From Starkeya sp. ORNL1 (lineage in GTDB: Bacteria; Pseudomonadota; Alphaproteobacteria; Rhizobiales; Xanthobacteraceae), in assembly GCF_012971745.1 (NCBI RefSeq), contig NZ_CP048834.1, positions 3,410,001-3,474,000 of the forward strand: a stretch of DNA of 64,000 nt, written 5' to 3'. Every line of letters begins with the position of its first letter. Position 1 is the stretch's first letter. Shown here in pieces: positions 45,180 through 53,991 of this stretch. The translations under genes were made by a program, and so were the position numbers. The notes beneath the pieces are model-generated. The model was not told the origin of the DNA. It ran no database searches and saw only the letters and a program-made list of their open reading frames with translations.

Positions 45180-46162
45180 ATGAGATCCTTGCCAATGAGG
45201 TGAAGGCCCGCGATGCGGTGATGGAAGCGGTCGACCTCGCCCAGACCTATGAGGTCTCGCGCGGGCTCGGCAGGAAGGCGTCCGTCAAGGCGGTGACGGG
45301 CATCAGCTTCCGCCTCGCGCCGCGCTCGACGCTCGCCGTGGTCGGCGAAAGCGGCTCCGGCAAGTCGACCCTCGCTCGCATGCTTACCATGATCGAGCGG
45401 CCAGGCACCGGCGCGCTCATCATCGATGGCGCCGATGTCGCCGACGCCAGCACGGCAACGCTGAAGCGCTATCGCGGCGAAGTGCAGATGGTGTTCCAGA
45501 ACCCCTATGGCTCGCTCAATCCGCGCCAGACCATCGGCAAGGCGATCGAGGAGCCGCTGCTGGTCAATACCAGCCTCAACGCCGCGGAGCGGCGGGCACG
45601 GGCGCTCGACATGATGGCGCGGGTCGGACTTCGGCCCGAGCATCATGGGCGCTACCCGCACATGTTCTCCGGTGGCCAGCGCCAGCGCATCGCCATTGCC
45701 CGCGCGCTGGTGCTGCGGCCGAAGATACTGGTGCTGGACGAGCCGGTCTCGGCGCTCGACGTCTCGGTGCGCGCGCAGGTGCTCAACCTGCTGGTGGAGT
45801 TGCAGGAGCAGCTCGGCGTCGCCTATGTGTTCGTCTCCCACGACCTCGGCGTGGTGCGGCACATGGCGGACGAGGTGATGGTGATGTATCTCGGCCGCGC
45901 CGTCGAGCATGGCACCCGCGACATCATCTTCGACAGTCCGAAGCATCCCTATACGCGCGCGCTGCTCTCGGCGACGCCGGTGGCCGATCCCGGCGCCAAG
46001 CGCGAGCGCATCGTGCTGGAGGGCGAATTGCCGTCGCCCTTCAATCCGCCGCATGGCTGCGTCTTCCACCCGCGCTGCCCGCTGGCGTTCGACCGCTGCA
46101 AGGTGGAATCGCCGCCGCTGGAGGAGAAAGCCGGCCGGCTGGTGGCGTGCTGGGCGGTGTGA
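45176..46162 (+). CDS. Dipeptide-type ABC transporter ATP-binding protein (DppF-like)
   Basis: This 328-residue second ATPase of the importer has Walker [15 protein letters not shown]-loop FQNPYGSLNPRQTIG, signature FSGGQRQRIAIARAL, Walker B DEPVSALDVS and the C-terminal Cys-containing segment HGCVFHPRCPLAFDRC. It is the last gene of the five-gene operon and converges on the gene at 46186. Confidence 0.93.
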   Translation: MNEILANEVKARDAVMEAVDLAQTYEVSRGLGRKASVKAVTGISFRLAPRSTLAVVGESGSGKSTLARMLTMIERPGTGALIIDGADVADASTATLKRYRGEVQMVFQNPYGSLNPRQTIGKAIEEPLLVNTSLNAAERRARALDMMARVGLRPEHHGRYPHMFSGGQRQRIAIARALVLRPKILVLDEPVSALDVSVRAQVLNLLVELQEQLGVAYVFVSHDLGVVRHMADEVMVMYLGRAVEHGTRDIIFDSPKHPYTRALLSATPVADPGAKRERIVLEGELPSPFNPPHGCVFHPRCPLAFDRCKVESPPLEEKAGRLVACWAV

Positions 46163-46185
46163 GCCAATAGGCGCGTTCGGCGGGC

Positions 46186-47316
46186 CTAATCGATGAGGCC
46201 GGCCATGGCGTCGCTGACGGCGCGGAAATCCGCGCCGGCGACCTCGATGGCGCCAGCATCAGCGCGGGCCGCGAAGAAGCGCAACAGGGTTTCGCTCGCC
46301 TCATCGACGCCGTGCCGCCCGGTGCCATAGCCGAGCGCATCGAGTTCGCGCGACAGCCCCCCGGTATCAGGCGCCAGCGTGCCGGTGCGCGGCGTCAGCG
46401 CCTCCCAGCCCGGCGCAAGGCTGCGCAGCAGCAGGATGCGCGAGCCGACCGAACGGGCATCGGCATCGTGGAGCGCGGTGCCGCACATCAGTCCGATAAT
46501 GACATGGGCGGGGAAGGTCGGCACATGCAGGCTCAGGAACTGGATGCGCCCGGTGTGCGGGCAGTGCAGTGCACCGTGCACGGTGCGTCCCTCGCCGCCC
46601 AGCGTCCCGCGTGAGGCCACCATATGGCCAAGCACACGTTCGCAATGTTCAATGGCCAGCGCTCCATCAGGCGCCTCGCTGATGCGGATCGCGGACAGGC
46701 TGAGTTGACCGGCCTGCCTGCGCGACCACGCCGGCGTCACGGCGAGGAACGCACCCGGCAGCAGTGACGTCCGTCGGCCGGGTCCAGCGCGCAGCAGTTC
46801 GCTGCCGACGAACCCGACGCGCCGCGCCGGCTCGATGTCCCGCCGTGCCTCGGGCACCGGCGTGCGCACCCGCAGCGACGGCGCGCCGCGCAGCTTGGCC
46901 ATGGCGGCCTCGGGCACGGTAAAATGGCGGCAGAGCGCCTGCGCAAACTCCTCGAACGAGGCGGCGGCGACGAAAGGCGGCGCCAGCTTGCCGTCGAGCA
47001 GCCGCGACCAGTCCTGATAGATACTCGAGGTGCGCGGCGTCGCCTTGCCGCGCAGCCATTTATAGGCGCTCTGCGTGGTGAAGGCGGTGGAGCGGTTCAC
47101 CTGGGCGAAGCGTGCCGCCAGTTCCTTGTGGGTGGAGCAGCCCAGGGCAATGCGCGTGAGATGCAGCTTGCCGGCAAGATCGTCGGCCGCCGCCCGCGCC
47201 GGGACGCTCGACATCCCCGCTGCGAGGCGCGCTCCATCGCGCGAGTAAATCTCGTCATGCTCCCTGAGCGCCGGATCCAGGAACGCGGCGATGGGTCGGG
47301 CAGGCTCGATGGTCAT
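46186..47316 (-). CDS. Protein of unknown function with N-terminal helix-turn-helix-like region
   Basis: This protein of about 376 residues is not one I recognise. Residues about 55-100 (STHKELAARFAQVNRSTAFTTQSAYKWLRGKATPRTSSI) resemble a repressor helix-turn-helix of the XRE kind, with the SAYKWLRG recognition-helix pattern. The remaining 270 residues show beta-rich stretches and no known motif; conserved Cys/His occur in HGALHCPHTG and IGLMCGTALHD. It may be a sensor-regulator. The start was set at ATG 47316; a frame reaching 47388 adds 24 residues. A TTGTAT direct repeat lies just upstream and could be its own binding site. Confidence 0.65.
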   Translation of the reverse strand: MTIEPARPIAAFLDPALREHDEIYSRDGARLAAGMSSVPARAAADDLAGKLHLTRIALGCSTHKELAARFAQVNRSTAFTTQSAYKWLRGKATPRTSSIYQDWSRLLDGKLAPPFVAAASFEEFAQALCRHFTVPEAAMAKLRGAPSLRVRTPVPEARRDIEPARRVGFVGSELLRAGPGRRTSLLPGAFLAVTPAWSRRQAGQLSLSAIRISEAPDGALAIEHCERVLGHMVASRGTLGGEGRTVHGALHCPHTGRIQFLSLHVPTFPAHVIIGLMCGTALHDADARSVGSRILLLRSLAPGWEALTPRTGTLAPDTGGLSRELDALGYGTGRHGVDEASETLLRFFAARADAGAIEVAGADFRAVSDAMAGLID

Positions 47317-47648
47317 TGCGGGATCAACCGTGCGGAAGGCATATCCCGTTGTATGCAATTGTATCCATAATGCAAGAATTTTAGGCATAAATCGAAGCTG
47401 CGTAGATCGCAGACATTCGGAGAGCCAATGCGACGGCGGCGCGGCCGGGCGCGGCCGCTCGGGAATGACCCCGCCGCCAAGCTCGCTACGCTACAATGGG
47501 CGATAATTGTGACAGTGTTTGCTCAAGGTCTGCCGGCCCGGCCTGTGAGGCACTCGGGCGAAATGTCGACCGCTTGCCCAGCCAATCGGGCACGGCAATC
47601 GCGGACGAACGCACGCTGCGTCCGCCGCTTATTCTTCGCTTCAGGCGT
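47317..47648. other. Non-coding stretch between two leftward genes
   Basis: These 332 bases hold no credible gene. The only structure seen is the direct repeat TTGTAT-GCAA-TTGTAT at 47349-47364, spaced by one helical turn, upstream of the unknown regulator-like gene, plus a GC-rich run (47428-47470). Confidence 0.5.
47349..47364. promoter_or_regulatory. Direct repeat TTGTAT-GCAA-TTGTAT, candidate operator
   Basis: Two identical TTGTAT hexamers are spaced 10 bases start to start, just before the helix-turn-helix-like gene at 46186-47316. Possible autoregulatory site; function inferred from position. Confidence 0.35.
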
Positions 47649-47870
47649 TCAGCGGATGAACTCGATGGTGTCGAGCGAAATCAGCTGGCTACCCTGGTAA
47701 TTGCCGTCGTGAAGGCGGCACAGCATGAAGCGGTCGGCGACCTCGATCGGGCCATAGGCGGTGACGGTGTCGCCGCTGCGCAGCTTGATGGTCAGCGCGT
47801 GCTTGCGATCGTCCTTCGCCACTTCCTGAAGCAGATCGCAGATGGTGCGGCTGGTCGTGCAGATGTTCAT
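47649..47870 (-). CDS. Small protein of unknown function, Sm-like strand pattern
   Basis: This 73-residue protein is read from ATG 47870 (MNICTTSRTICDLLQEV), with GGGGAGA 8 bases upstream; a frame open to 47921 lacks such a site. After one helix, the sequence HALTIKLRSGDTVTAYGPIEVADRFMLCRL...ISLDTIEFIR alternates like the five strands of an Sm/Hfq or related small beta barrel. That resemblance is by pattern only. It stands alone, before the Pot-type operon on the same strand. Confidence 0.6.
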   Translation of the reverse strand: MNICTTSRTICDLLQEVAKDDRKHALTIKLRSGDTVTAYGPIEVADRFMLCRLHDGNYQGSQLISLDTIEFIR

Positions 47871-48007
47871 GGCGTCTATCTCCCCTGCCCCTGTGTGCAT
47901 TTGACGCACCAAGGGCGTCAAATAACAAGACGCGTGAAGGGGTAGCAGGTTCCCACAAGTCCGTGATGCGCACCGGTTTTTTGCGTGCCGTTGGGTTAAG
48001 ATGGCGC

Positions 48008-48838
<831 letters not shown>

Positions 48839-48840
48839 CT

Positions 48841-49692
48841 CTAGAGCTCCTTGCGGATATTGACGATGCGCAGGATGCCGGCGACCAGCAGCAGCACGAG
48901 GATCAGCAGGATCACCGCGTTGGCCGCCGCCGCCGGGTATTGCAGCAGCGCGATCTGGTTCGCCATCATCAGGCCGACCGAGGCTGACTGGCCGCCGGAC
49001 ATGAAGCGCACGGTGATGAAATCACCCATCACCAGCGTGACGACGAAGATCGAGCCGATGGCGATGCCGGGCTTGGCCAACGGGATGATGACATTGGTGA
49101 GGATCTGGAAGCCGCTGGCACCGGCATCGCGCGCCGCCTCGATCAGCGCGCGGTCGATGCGCATCAGCGTGTTGAAGATCGGCGTCACCATGAACAGCGT
49201 GTAGAGGTGCACCATGGCGAGCACCACCGCGAAGTCCGAGAACAGCAGGAACTCCAGCGGCTGGTTGATAAGCCCCATCGACATCATCGACTGGTTCAGG
49301 AGCCCGTTCCGCCCGAGGAACGGGATCCAGGAGATCATGCGGATGATGTTCGAGGTGAGGAACGGGATGGTGCAGACCAGGAACAGCACCATCTGCGTCG
49401 TCGCCGTGCGGATGTGGAAGGCCAGGTAGTAGGCCACCCAGAAGCCGACGAACAACGTGATCGCCCAGACGATGAGAGTGTATTTCAGCGTGTTGATATA
49501 GGTGTTCCAGGTCACCGGCGAGGTGATCGTCTCCTCGTAATTGGTGAAGACGAAGGCCGGGAAGATCTGGATGGAATCATAGTCCCAGAAGCTCACCATC
49601 ACGATGGTGGCGATGGGCAGCACCAGGAAGGCCAGCAGGATCAGCGACAGCGGCGTCGCCTGGAGATAGGGCGCAAGGCGTGAGAGCGTCAT
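48841..49692 (-). CDS. Spermidine/putrescine-type ABC transporter permease (PotB-like)
   Basis: This 283-residue permease has hydrophobic helices and the EAA loop IEAARDAGASGFQILTNVIIPLAKPGI. VRFMSGGQSASVGLMMANQI near the end is typical of PotB-like proteins. ATG 49692 (MTLSRLAPYL) was chosen; upstream the frame enters the type-4 repeat. It lies downstream of the binding-protein gene, separated by that repeat. Confidence 0.92.
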   Translation of the reverse strand: MTLSRLAPYLQATPLSLILLAFLVLPIATIVMVSFWDYDSIQIFPAFVFTNYEETITSPVTWNTYINTLKYTLIVWAITLFVGFWVAYYLAFHIRTATTQMVLFLVCTIPFLTSNIIRMISWIPFLGRNGLLNQSMMSMGLINQPLEFLLFSDFAVVLAMVHLYTLFMVTPIFNTLMRIDRALIEAARDAGASGFQILTNVIIPLAKPGIAIGSIFVVTLVMGDFITVRFMSGGQSASVGLMMANQIALLQYPAAAANAVILLILVLLLVAGILRIVNIRKEL

Positions 49693-49726
49693 GAGCGTCC
49701 GCGATGCTGCTGGGGATCTAAAGGCC

Positions 49727-49820
49727 TCGCCCCGACGGGAGAGGGTTGGGTCAGGGGCCATGAGGCGGGCGATCTGTGTGTCCCCCTCACCCCACCCCTC
49801 TCCCCGTCGGGGAGAGGGAG
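49727..49820. repeat. Type-4 palindromic repeat inside the Pot-type operon
   Basis: GCCCCGACGGGAGAGGGTTGGG and CCCCACCCCTCTCCCCGTCGGGG are inverted across about 45 bases. It lies between the binding-protein gene (49851-51140) and the permease gene (48841-49692), the same place as the type-1 repeats in the dipeptide and guanidine ABC operons. Confidence 0.8.
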
Positions 49821-49850
49821 CAGCCCGGCCATGACGGCGTACCAAACACC

Positions 49851-51140
49851 TCACGCCGCGATGAACTCGTTCCACTTGCGGACCATGTAGCGGTCCTCAT
49901 CCATCACCGAGTTCCAGCATGCCACCGCGCCCATGCGCTCCTTGAACGAGCCGCCGTCGCGCACCGCGCCAGCGGTGTACATCACCTTGCCCTCGGGCGA
50001 GAGGATGTCGGTCTTGGCCGGCTGGCCGAGCATCCAGAACGCCCATTCGTCCGGCGTCATGTTCTTCTCGGCCGTGGAGAGTACGGCGGAGTAATAGCCC
50101 TGGCGGTTGAGATAGGCGCCGACCCAGCCGGACAGGTACCAATTGATGTATTCGTAAGCCGCGTCGAGGCTCGCGCCCTTCAAATGCTTGGCGATGCCGA
50201 GGCCGCCGCCCCAGGCGCGATAGCCTTCTTCCAGCGGCTGGTAGACGCAGGGAATACCCTTGGAGCGCACGGCGGCGACCGCCGGCGACCACATGGACTG
50301 GATCACCACCTCGCCGGAGGCCATCAGGTTCACGCTCTCGTCGAAGGTCTTCCAGAAGGCGCGGAACTGGCCATCCTTCTTGGTCTTGATCAGGAACGCG
50401 ATCGTCTTGTCGATCTCTTCCTTGGTCATGTTGCCCTTGTCGGCATATTTGATCAGCCCGGCGCTCTCGCAGATCATCGCCGCGTCCATGATGCCGATGG
50501 ACGGGATGTTCAGGATCGAGGTCTTCCCCTTGAAGGCCGGGTCGAGAATGTCCTTCCAGTTCTTGATCGGCCGGCCGACAAGATCAGGCCGGATGCCGAG
50601 CGTATCGGCATTGTAGATGGTGGGGATGAGCGTCATCCACTGCGTCGGCTCTTTCGAGAATTTCTTGGAGTCCGGGCCGTCGACGAAGGTGACGCTGTGC
50701 GGGGCGGTGCCCTGCGCGATCTTGGATTCCGGCGTCAGCTTGCCGGTGATGAAGATCGGCACGATCTGGTCGTAATACTTGATCTTCTTGACATCCATCG
50801 GCTGCAGCGTGCCGGCCGGGAACACCTTCTTGCAGATCCAGTATTCGATGTCGGCGATGTCGAAGCTGTTGGCTTGCGTCACCACGCGCTGCGACACCGC
50901 GTCGGAATCCAGCGCGGTCATCTGCAGGGTGATGCCGAGATCGGCCTTGCACTTCTCGGCGATGGCATTGAGGTTCGACACGCCGGTGCCGAACTGGCGC
51001 AGCGTGATCGGGTTCTGTGCCCAGATGGTGGGGAAGCCGGTAACGACCCCGCCGCCCGCGGCGAGGCCGGCGAGCGCGCCGGCGCCCTTGAGCGCCTGTC
51101 GGCGGCTGATCCCCTTGGTTCCCTTCTCGATCTTGCTCAT
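49851..51140 (-). CDS. Spermidine/putrescine-type ABC transporter substrate-binding protein (PotD-like)
   Basis: This 429-residue periplasmic binding protein of the PotD/PotF group has a Tat-like N-terminus (SRRQALKGAGALAGLAAGGG). The pattern FDIADIEYWICKKVF, WMTLIPTIYNADTLGIRP, SWKDILDP-like NWKDILDPAFKGKTSI and VIQSMWSPAV fits polyamine-type binding proteins, which usually hold 350-370 residues, so this one is longer. It is the second gene after the ATPase in the leftward operon. Ligand could be a polyamine, or a uracil-derived or other amine given the URC genes upstream. Confidence 0.9.
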   Translation of the reverse strand: MSKIEKGTKGISRRQALKGAGALAGLAAGGGVVTGFPTIWAQNPITLRQFGTGVSNLNAIAEKCKADLGITLQMTALDSDAVSQRVVTQANSFDIADIEYWICKKVFPAGTLQPMDVKKIKYYDQIVPIFITGKLTPESKIAQGTAPHSVTFVDGPDSKKFSKEPTQWMTLIPTIYNADTLGIRPDLVGRPIKNWKDILDPAFKGKTSILNIPSIGIMDAAMICESAGLIKYADKGNMTKEEIDKTIAFLIKTKKDGQFRAFWKTFDESVNLMASGEVVIQSMWSPAVAAVRSKGIPCVYQPLEEGYRAWGGGLGIAKHLKGASLDAAYEYINWYLSGWVGAYLNRQGYYSAVLSTAEKNMTPDEWAFWMLGQPAKTDILSPEGKVMYTAGAVRDGGSFKERMGAVACWNSVMDEDRYMVRKWNEFIAA

Positions 51141-51198
51141 GACTGTTCTCCGAAGGTGTCGTTGCTGTTTTGGCGGTCGGCGCTCAGGCGGCGGATGT

Positions 51199-52293
51199 TC
51201 AGGCGGTCGGCGAGGGTCGGAGGATGTGGACGTCCTGCGGCGTCCAGGCGAGCGGTACGGCGTCGCCGACGGAAAGCGGGGTCTCGAAAAAGGCGGTCTC
51301 CGGCACCTGCACCGAGAACTCGTCGACGCCGGGGGCGGATAGCGCGAGTTGCACCTTCTGGCCGTGATATTCGATGTTCTGCACCAGGCCGGTGAGGCCG
51401 CAGCCGGGCATCACGGTGTCGGCCAGCCGCACCCGGTCGGTGCGCACCGCGATCTCCACTGGCGCGCCCGGCTCCAGCCCTTCCTCGGCGGGCGCCCGGA
51501 AGGAGGCGCCGCCCGGCACCTCGAAGGTGACAGTGCCGTCACCAAGCGACGTGACGCGCCCGGCAAGGACATTGTGGTCGCCCATGAAGCGGGCGACGAA
51601 GGCGGTCGAGGGGCGGTTGAACACTTCGCGCGGCGTCGCCGCCTGTTCGATGCGCCCGCCATTCATCACCACCACGAGGTCGGAGAGCGCCATCGCCTCC
51701 TCCTGGCTGTGGGTGACATGGATGAAGGAGATGCCGAGCTGGTTCTGCAGCCGCTTCAGTTCCTGGCGCACCTTGATCTTCAGGAACGGATCGAGCGCGG
51801 AGAGCGGCTCGTCGAGCAGCAGCGCCTGCGGGTCGGTGATCAGCGCGCGGGCGAGCGCGACGCGTTGCTGTTGGCCGCCGGAAAGCTGCGCCGGGCGGCG
51901 CTCGGCGAGGTGGTCCATCTGGACCAGCTTCAGCATCTCCAGCGCCTTGGCGCGGCGGCTGATCTTCTCCGTGCCCTTCATCTTCAGCGAGAAGGCGACA
52001 TTGTCGACGGTGTCGAGATGCGGGAACAGCGCGTAGCTCTGGAACATCATCGCGGTGCCGCGCTTGGCCGGCGGCAGGTCGGTCACCACCGTGGGCCCGA
52101 GCCGGACATCGCCTTCGGTGATGCTTTCGTGGCCGGCGATCATGCGCAGCGTCGTGGTCTTGCCGCAGCCCGAGGGGCCGAGCAGGCAGCAATAGGTGCC
52201 GGCGGGGATCTTGAGCGAGACGCGGTCGACGGCGAGCGCGGCGCCATAGCGCTTGGTGACGTCGATCAGCTCGATATCCGCGCCCTTGCTCAT
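51199..52293 (-). CDS. Spermidine/putrescine-type ABC transporter ATP-binding protein (PotA-like)
   Basis: This 364-residue ATPase has Walker A LGPSGCGKTTTLRM, Q-loop FQSYALFPHL, signature LSGGQQQRVALARAL and DEPLSALDPFLK, followed by a TOBE domain from about 285 (AVRTDRVRL, VQNIEYHGQKVQL). The start was set at ATG 52293 (MSKGADIEL); a frame open to 52365 adds residues unlike the family. It is the first gene of the Pot-type operon. The control region with an inverted repeat lies 180 bases upstream. Confidence 0.92.
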   Translation of the reverse strand: MSKGADIELIDVTKRYGAALAVDRVSLKIPAGTYCCLLGPSGCGKTTTLRMIAGHESITEGDVRLGPTVVTDLPPAKRGTAMMFQSYALFPHLDTVDNVAFSLKMKGTEKISRRAKALEMLKLVQMDHLAERRPAQLSGGQQQRVALARALITDPQALLLDEPLSALDPFLKIKVRQELKRLQNQLGISFIHVTHSQEEAMALSDLVVVMNGGRIEQAATPREVFNRPSTAFVARFMGDHNVLAGRVTSLGDGTVTFEVPGGASFRAPAEEGLEPGAPVEIAVRTDRVRLADTVMPGCGLTGLVQNIEYHGQKVQLALSAPGVDEFSVQVPETAFFETPLSVGDAVPLAWTPQDVHILRPSPTA

Positions 52294-52470
52294 GCCCCGC
52301 GCCTCGTCCGCCGCCGCCCGCTGCATCGGGCCCGCCGACCTGTCGCAAAGCATGTGCCAAAACACGGCGAAGTGCGAGCGCTGCGCCCGGGCGTGGTTTC
52401 CGCAAGAGTCGCTGAGAGCTCGGCAGGCGCGGCGCTCAGTTTCTAGGCACGCACACAGTGCGCTGCCTTC

Positions 52471-52504
52471 ATTGGATACAATTTATTGTCAGATAGCATC
52501 CAAT
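52471..52504. promoter_or_regulatory. Nested inverted repeats upstream of Pot-type operon
   Basis: ATTGGAT at 52471-52477 and ATCCAAT at 52498-52504 are exact inverted arms 20 bases apart. Inside is ACAAT-TT-ATTGT (52478-52489), a perfect 5-base inverted repeat. The site is AT-rich in GC-rich surroundings and about 180 bases before the PotA-like gene, so it may be a regulator-binding site overlapping its promoter. Function inferred. Confidence 0.45.
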
Positions 52505-52520
52505 TGGCCGTCCACATCTG

Positions 52521-52570
52521 TCGTCATCCCGGGCGGAGCCCGCAGAGCCGAGAGCCGGGATCGCGTGACA
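52521..52570. repeat. Type-3 palindromic repeat, partial copy
   Basis: CGTCATCCCGGGCGGAGCCCG and CCGGGATCGCGTGAC match the arms of the repeat at 35.96-36.07 kb. It lies between the URC4 gene and the Pot-type operon, a candidate boundary between transcripts. Confidence 0.65.
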
Positions 52571-52613
52571 TTGAAGAGCGTTTGCGCGATCCCGGAGACG
52601 ATGTCGGCGAGAC

Positions 52614-53843
52614 CTAGAATACCGTCCCATCCGCGGCGATGGCGAGCGGCGGGGCGCCGCTGGGCGGGCGGCGCTCGGCGGCGATGCGCCGGCCAGCTGC
52701 CCACGTGCCGCCTTGCAGCATCTTGGCCAGCGGGAACTGCGAGGCGTCAAGCCGGAGCCGCTCGCGCACCGGATCGGCGAGCCGATCCAGCAGCGCGACG
52801 GTGAGCGCGCGCCATTCCACCACCATCTCCGACGTCACCGGATGCGTCTGCGCCGGGTCGAGCGGCGTGCGCGGCACGATCAGGCCGAGGTCGATCAGGA
52901 GGCCGCCATTGCGATATTCCGGCAGGCCGGTGAGGTCATCGAGATCGGTGACGGCGAGCCCCGCAGCCTCGAACGGCTCCAGCAGCGAATAGGTCAGCCA
53001 TTGCGAGAGCTTGTGGAACGGCACGATGCCGTTGGAGCGGTCCGGCGCCACCGCCGCCGGATGGCGCCCGGCATCGCCGAGCGCAACGCCGTCGACCGTC
53101 AGCCCCGCCGGCCAGATCGGCGCGAAGCCGTCGAGCAGCGCTTCAAGGATGCGGCGCGCCGGCAGGCGTTCGCGCGTCGCCGCGGGCAGCAGCGCATCGA
53201 TCAGGCCGCCCGGCCGCGACGGGCTGGCGCCGAACAGGTCCGGACGCGCGGCGAGCGCCTGGCCGAGTCGGTTCAGCAGCGACACCCGGCCATCGACGCC
53301 GACCAGCGGATTGTCGGCATCGACCTGGAACGCCTCGCCGAGCTTGCCGGCATCGAGGCGCAGCAGGCCGGGCGCGTCGACCCGCAGCCTGTCGCCGGGG
53401 TCCGATGAGAAACCGCCGGCCTCGAACAGCCGCAGGCTCGCCACCGCCAGCCCTTCCGAGCGGCTCAGCGTGAGGCCCGTCTCACCTTCCTTGTAGCGCC
53501 ACGCATCGCCCGCGCCGGCATCGAGCAGCACGCTGACGACGGCAAGGTCGACCATGATGTGGGCGCGATCCAGCGCGCCCCGCGCCTCGAGCGTCGCCTC
53601 CAGCTTCGCCCAGCGGTCGACGCCGCCGGCCGCGAAGTGGCGCCAGCGGCTGTGATAGGGGATGTCGAGCGCCGGATAGGCCTGACGCGTCACCTTCGCC
53701 ACATAATCCGCCACGCCGCCCAGCGCCGCTTCGTCGATGGTGAAATGCGGGGAATTGCCGGCGAGCACGTGATCCAGCACCTGGTGCGAGCGGGCGCGGA
53801 CAGCGGCGGGAGAACGGAGCGCGAGGAGTTCGGGTGGGGTCAT
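52614..53843 (-). CDS. URC4/Urg3-family protein (DUF1688), uracil catabolism
   Basis: This 409-residue protein matches the URC4/Urg3 (DUF1688) family: LRSPAAVRARSHQVLDHVLAGNSPHFTIDE near the start, IPYHSRWRHFAAGGVDRW, then SNGIVPFHKLSQWLTYSLLEPFEAAG and LPEYRNGGLLIDLGLI. In yeast, URC4 is needed for uracil catabolism by the URC route; its precise reaction is not settled. ATG 53843 (MTPPELLALR) was chosen; the longer frame to 53924 enters the repeat. Together with the GTP-cyclohydrolase-like gene and uracil phosphoribosyltransferase it forms a recognisable URC set. Confidence 0.9.
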   Translation of the reverse strand: MTPPELLALRSPAAVRARSHQVLDHVLAGNSPHFTIDEAALGGVADYVAKVTRQAYPALDIPYHSRWRHFAAGGVDRWAKLEATLEARGALDRAHIMVDLAVVSVLLDAGAGDAWRYKEGETGLTLSRSEGLAVASLRLFEAGGFSSDPGDRLRVDAPGLLRLDAGKLGEAFQVDADNPLVGVDGRVSLLNRLGQALAARPDLFGASPSRPGGLIDALLPAATRERLPARRILEALLDGFAPIWPAGLTVDGVALGDAGRHPAAVAPDRSNGIVPFHKLSQWLTYSLLEPFEAAGLAVTDLDDLTGLPEYRNGGLLIDLGLIVPRTPLDPAQTHPVTSEMVVEWRALTVALLDRLADPVRERLRLDASQFPLAKMLQGGTWAAGRRIAAERRPPSGAPPLAIAADGTVF

Positions 53844-53863
53844 GCCTGGGCTTTCACAGTGCA

Positions 53864-53977
53864 ACGTCATCCTGAGGTGCCGGGCGCCAGCCCGGCCTCG
53901 AAGGATGTTGAAACAGATGGCCATCTGAGATGGGCATCCTTCGAGGCCCGGCTGGCGCCGGGCACCTCAGGATGACG
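53864..53977. repeat. Type-1 palindromic repeat pair
   Basis: CGTCATCCTGAGGTGCCGGGC...CCTCGAAGGATG and CATCCTTCGAGG...GCACCTCAGGATGACG lie between the two URC genes URC1 and URC4, so URC4 is probably transcribed through this hairpin from the upstream gene. Confidence 0.85.
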
Positions 53978-53991
53978 TGGTGTCAGAGACA

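Larger units (their letters stand above)
52294..52613. other. Non-coding control region upstream of Pot-type operon
   Basis: These 320 bases between the PotA-like gene and the URC4 gene hold no credible gene. They contain inverted repeats at 52471-52504 and a type-3 repeat fragment at 52521-52570. Confidence 0.55.
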
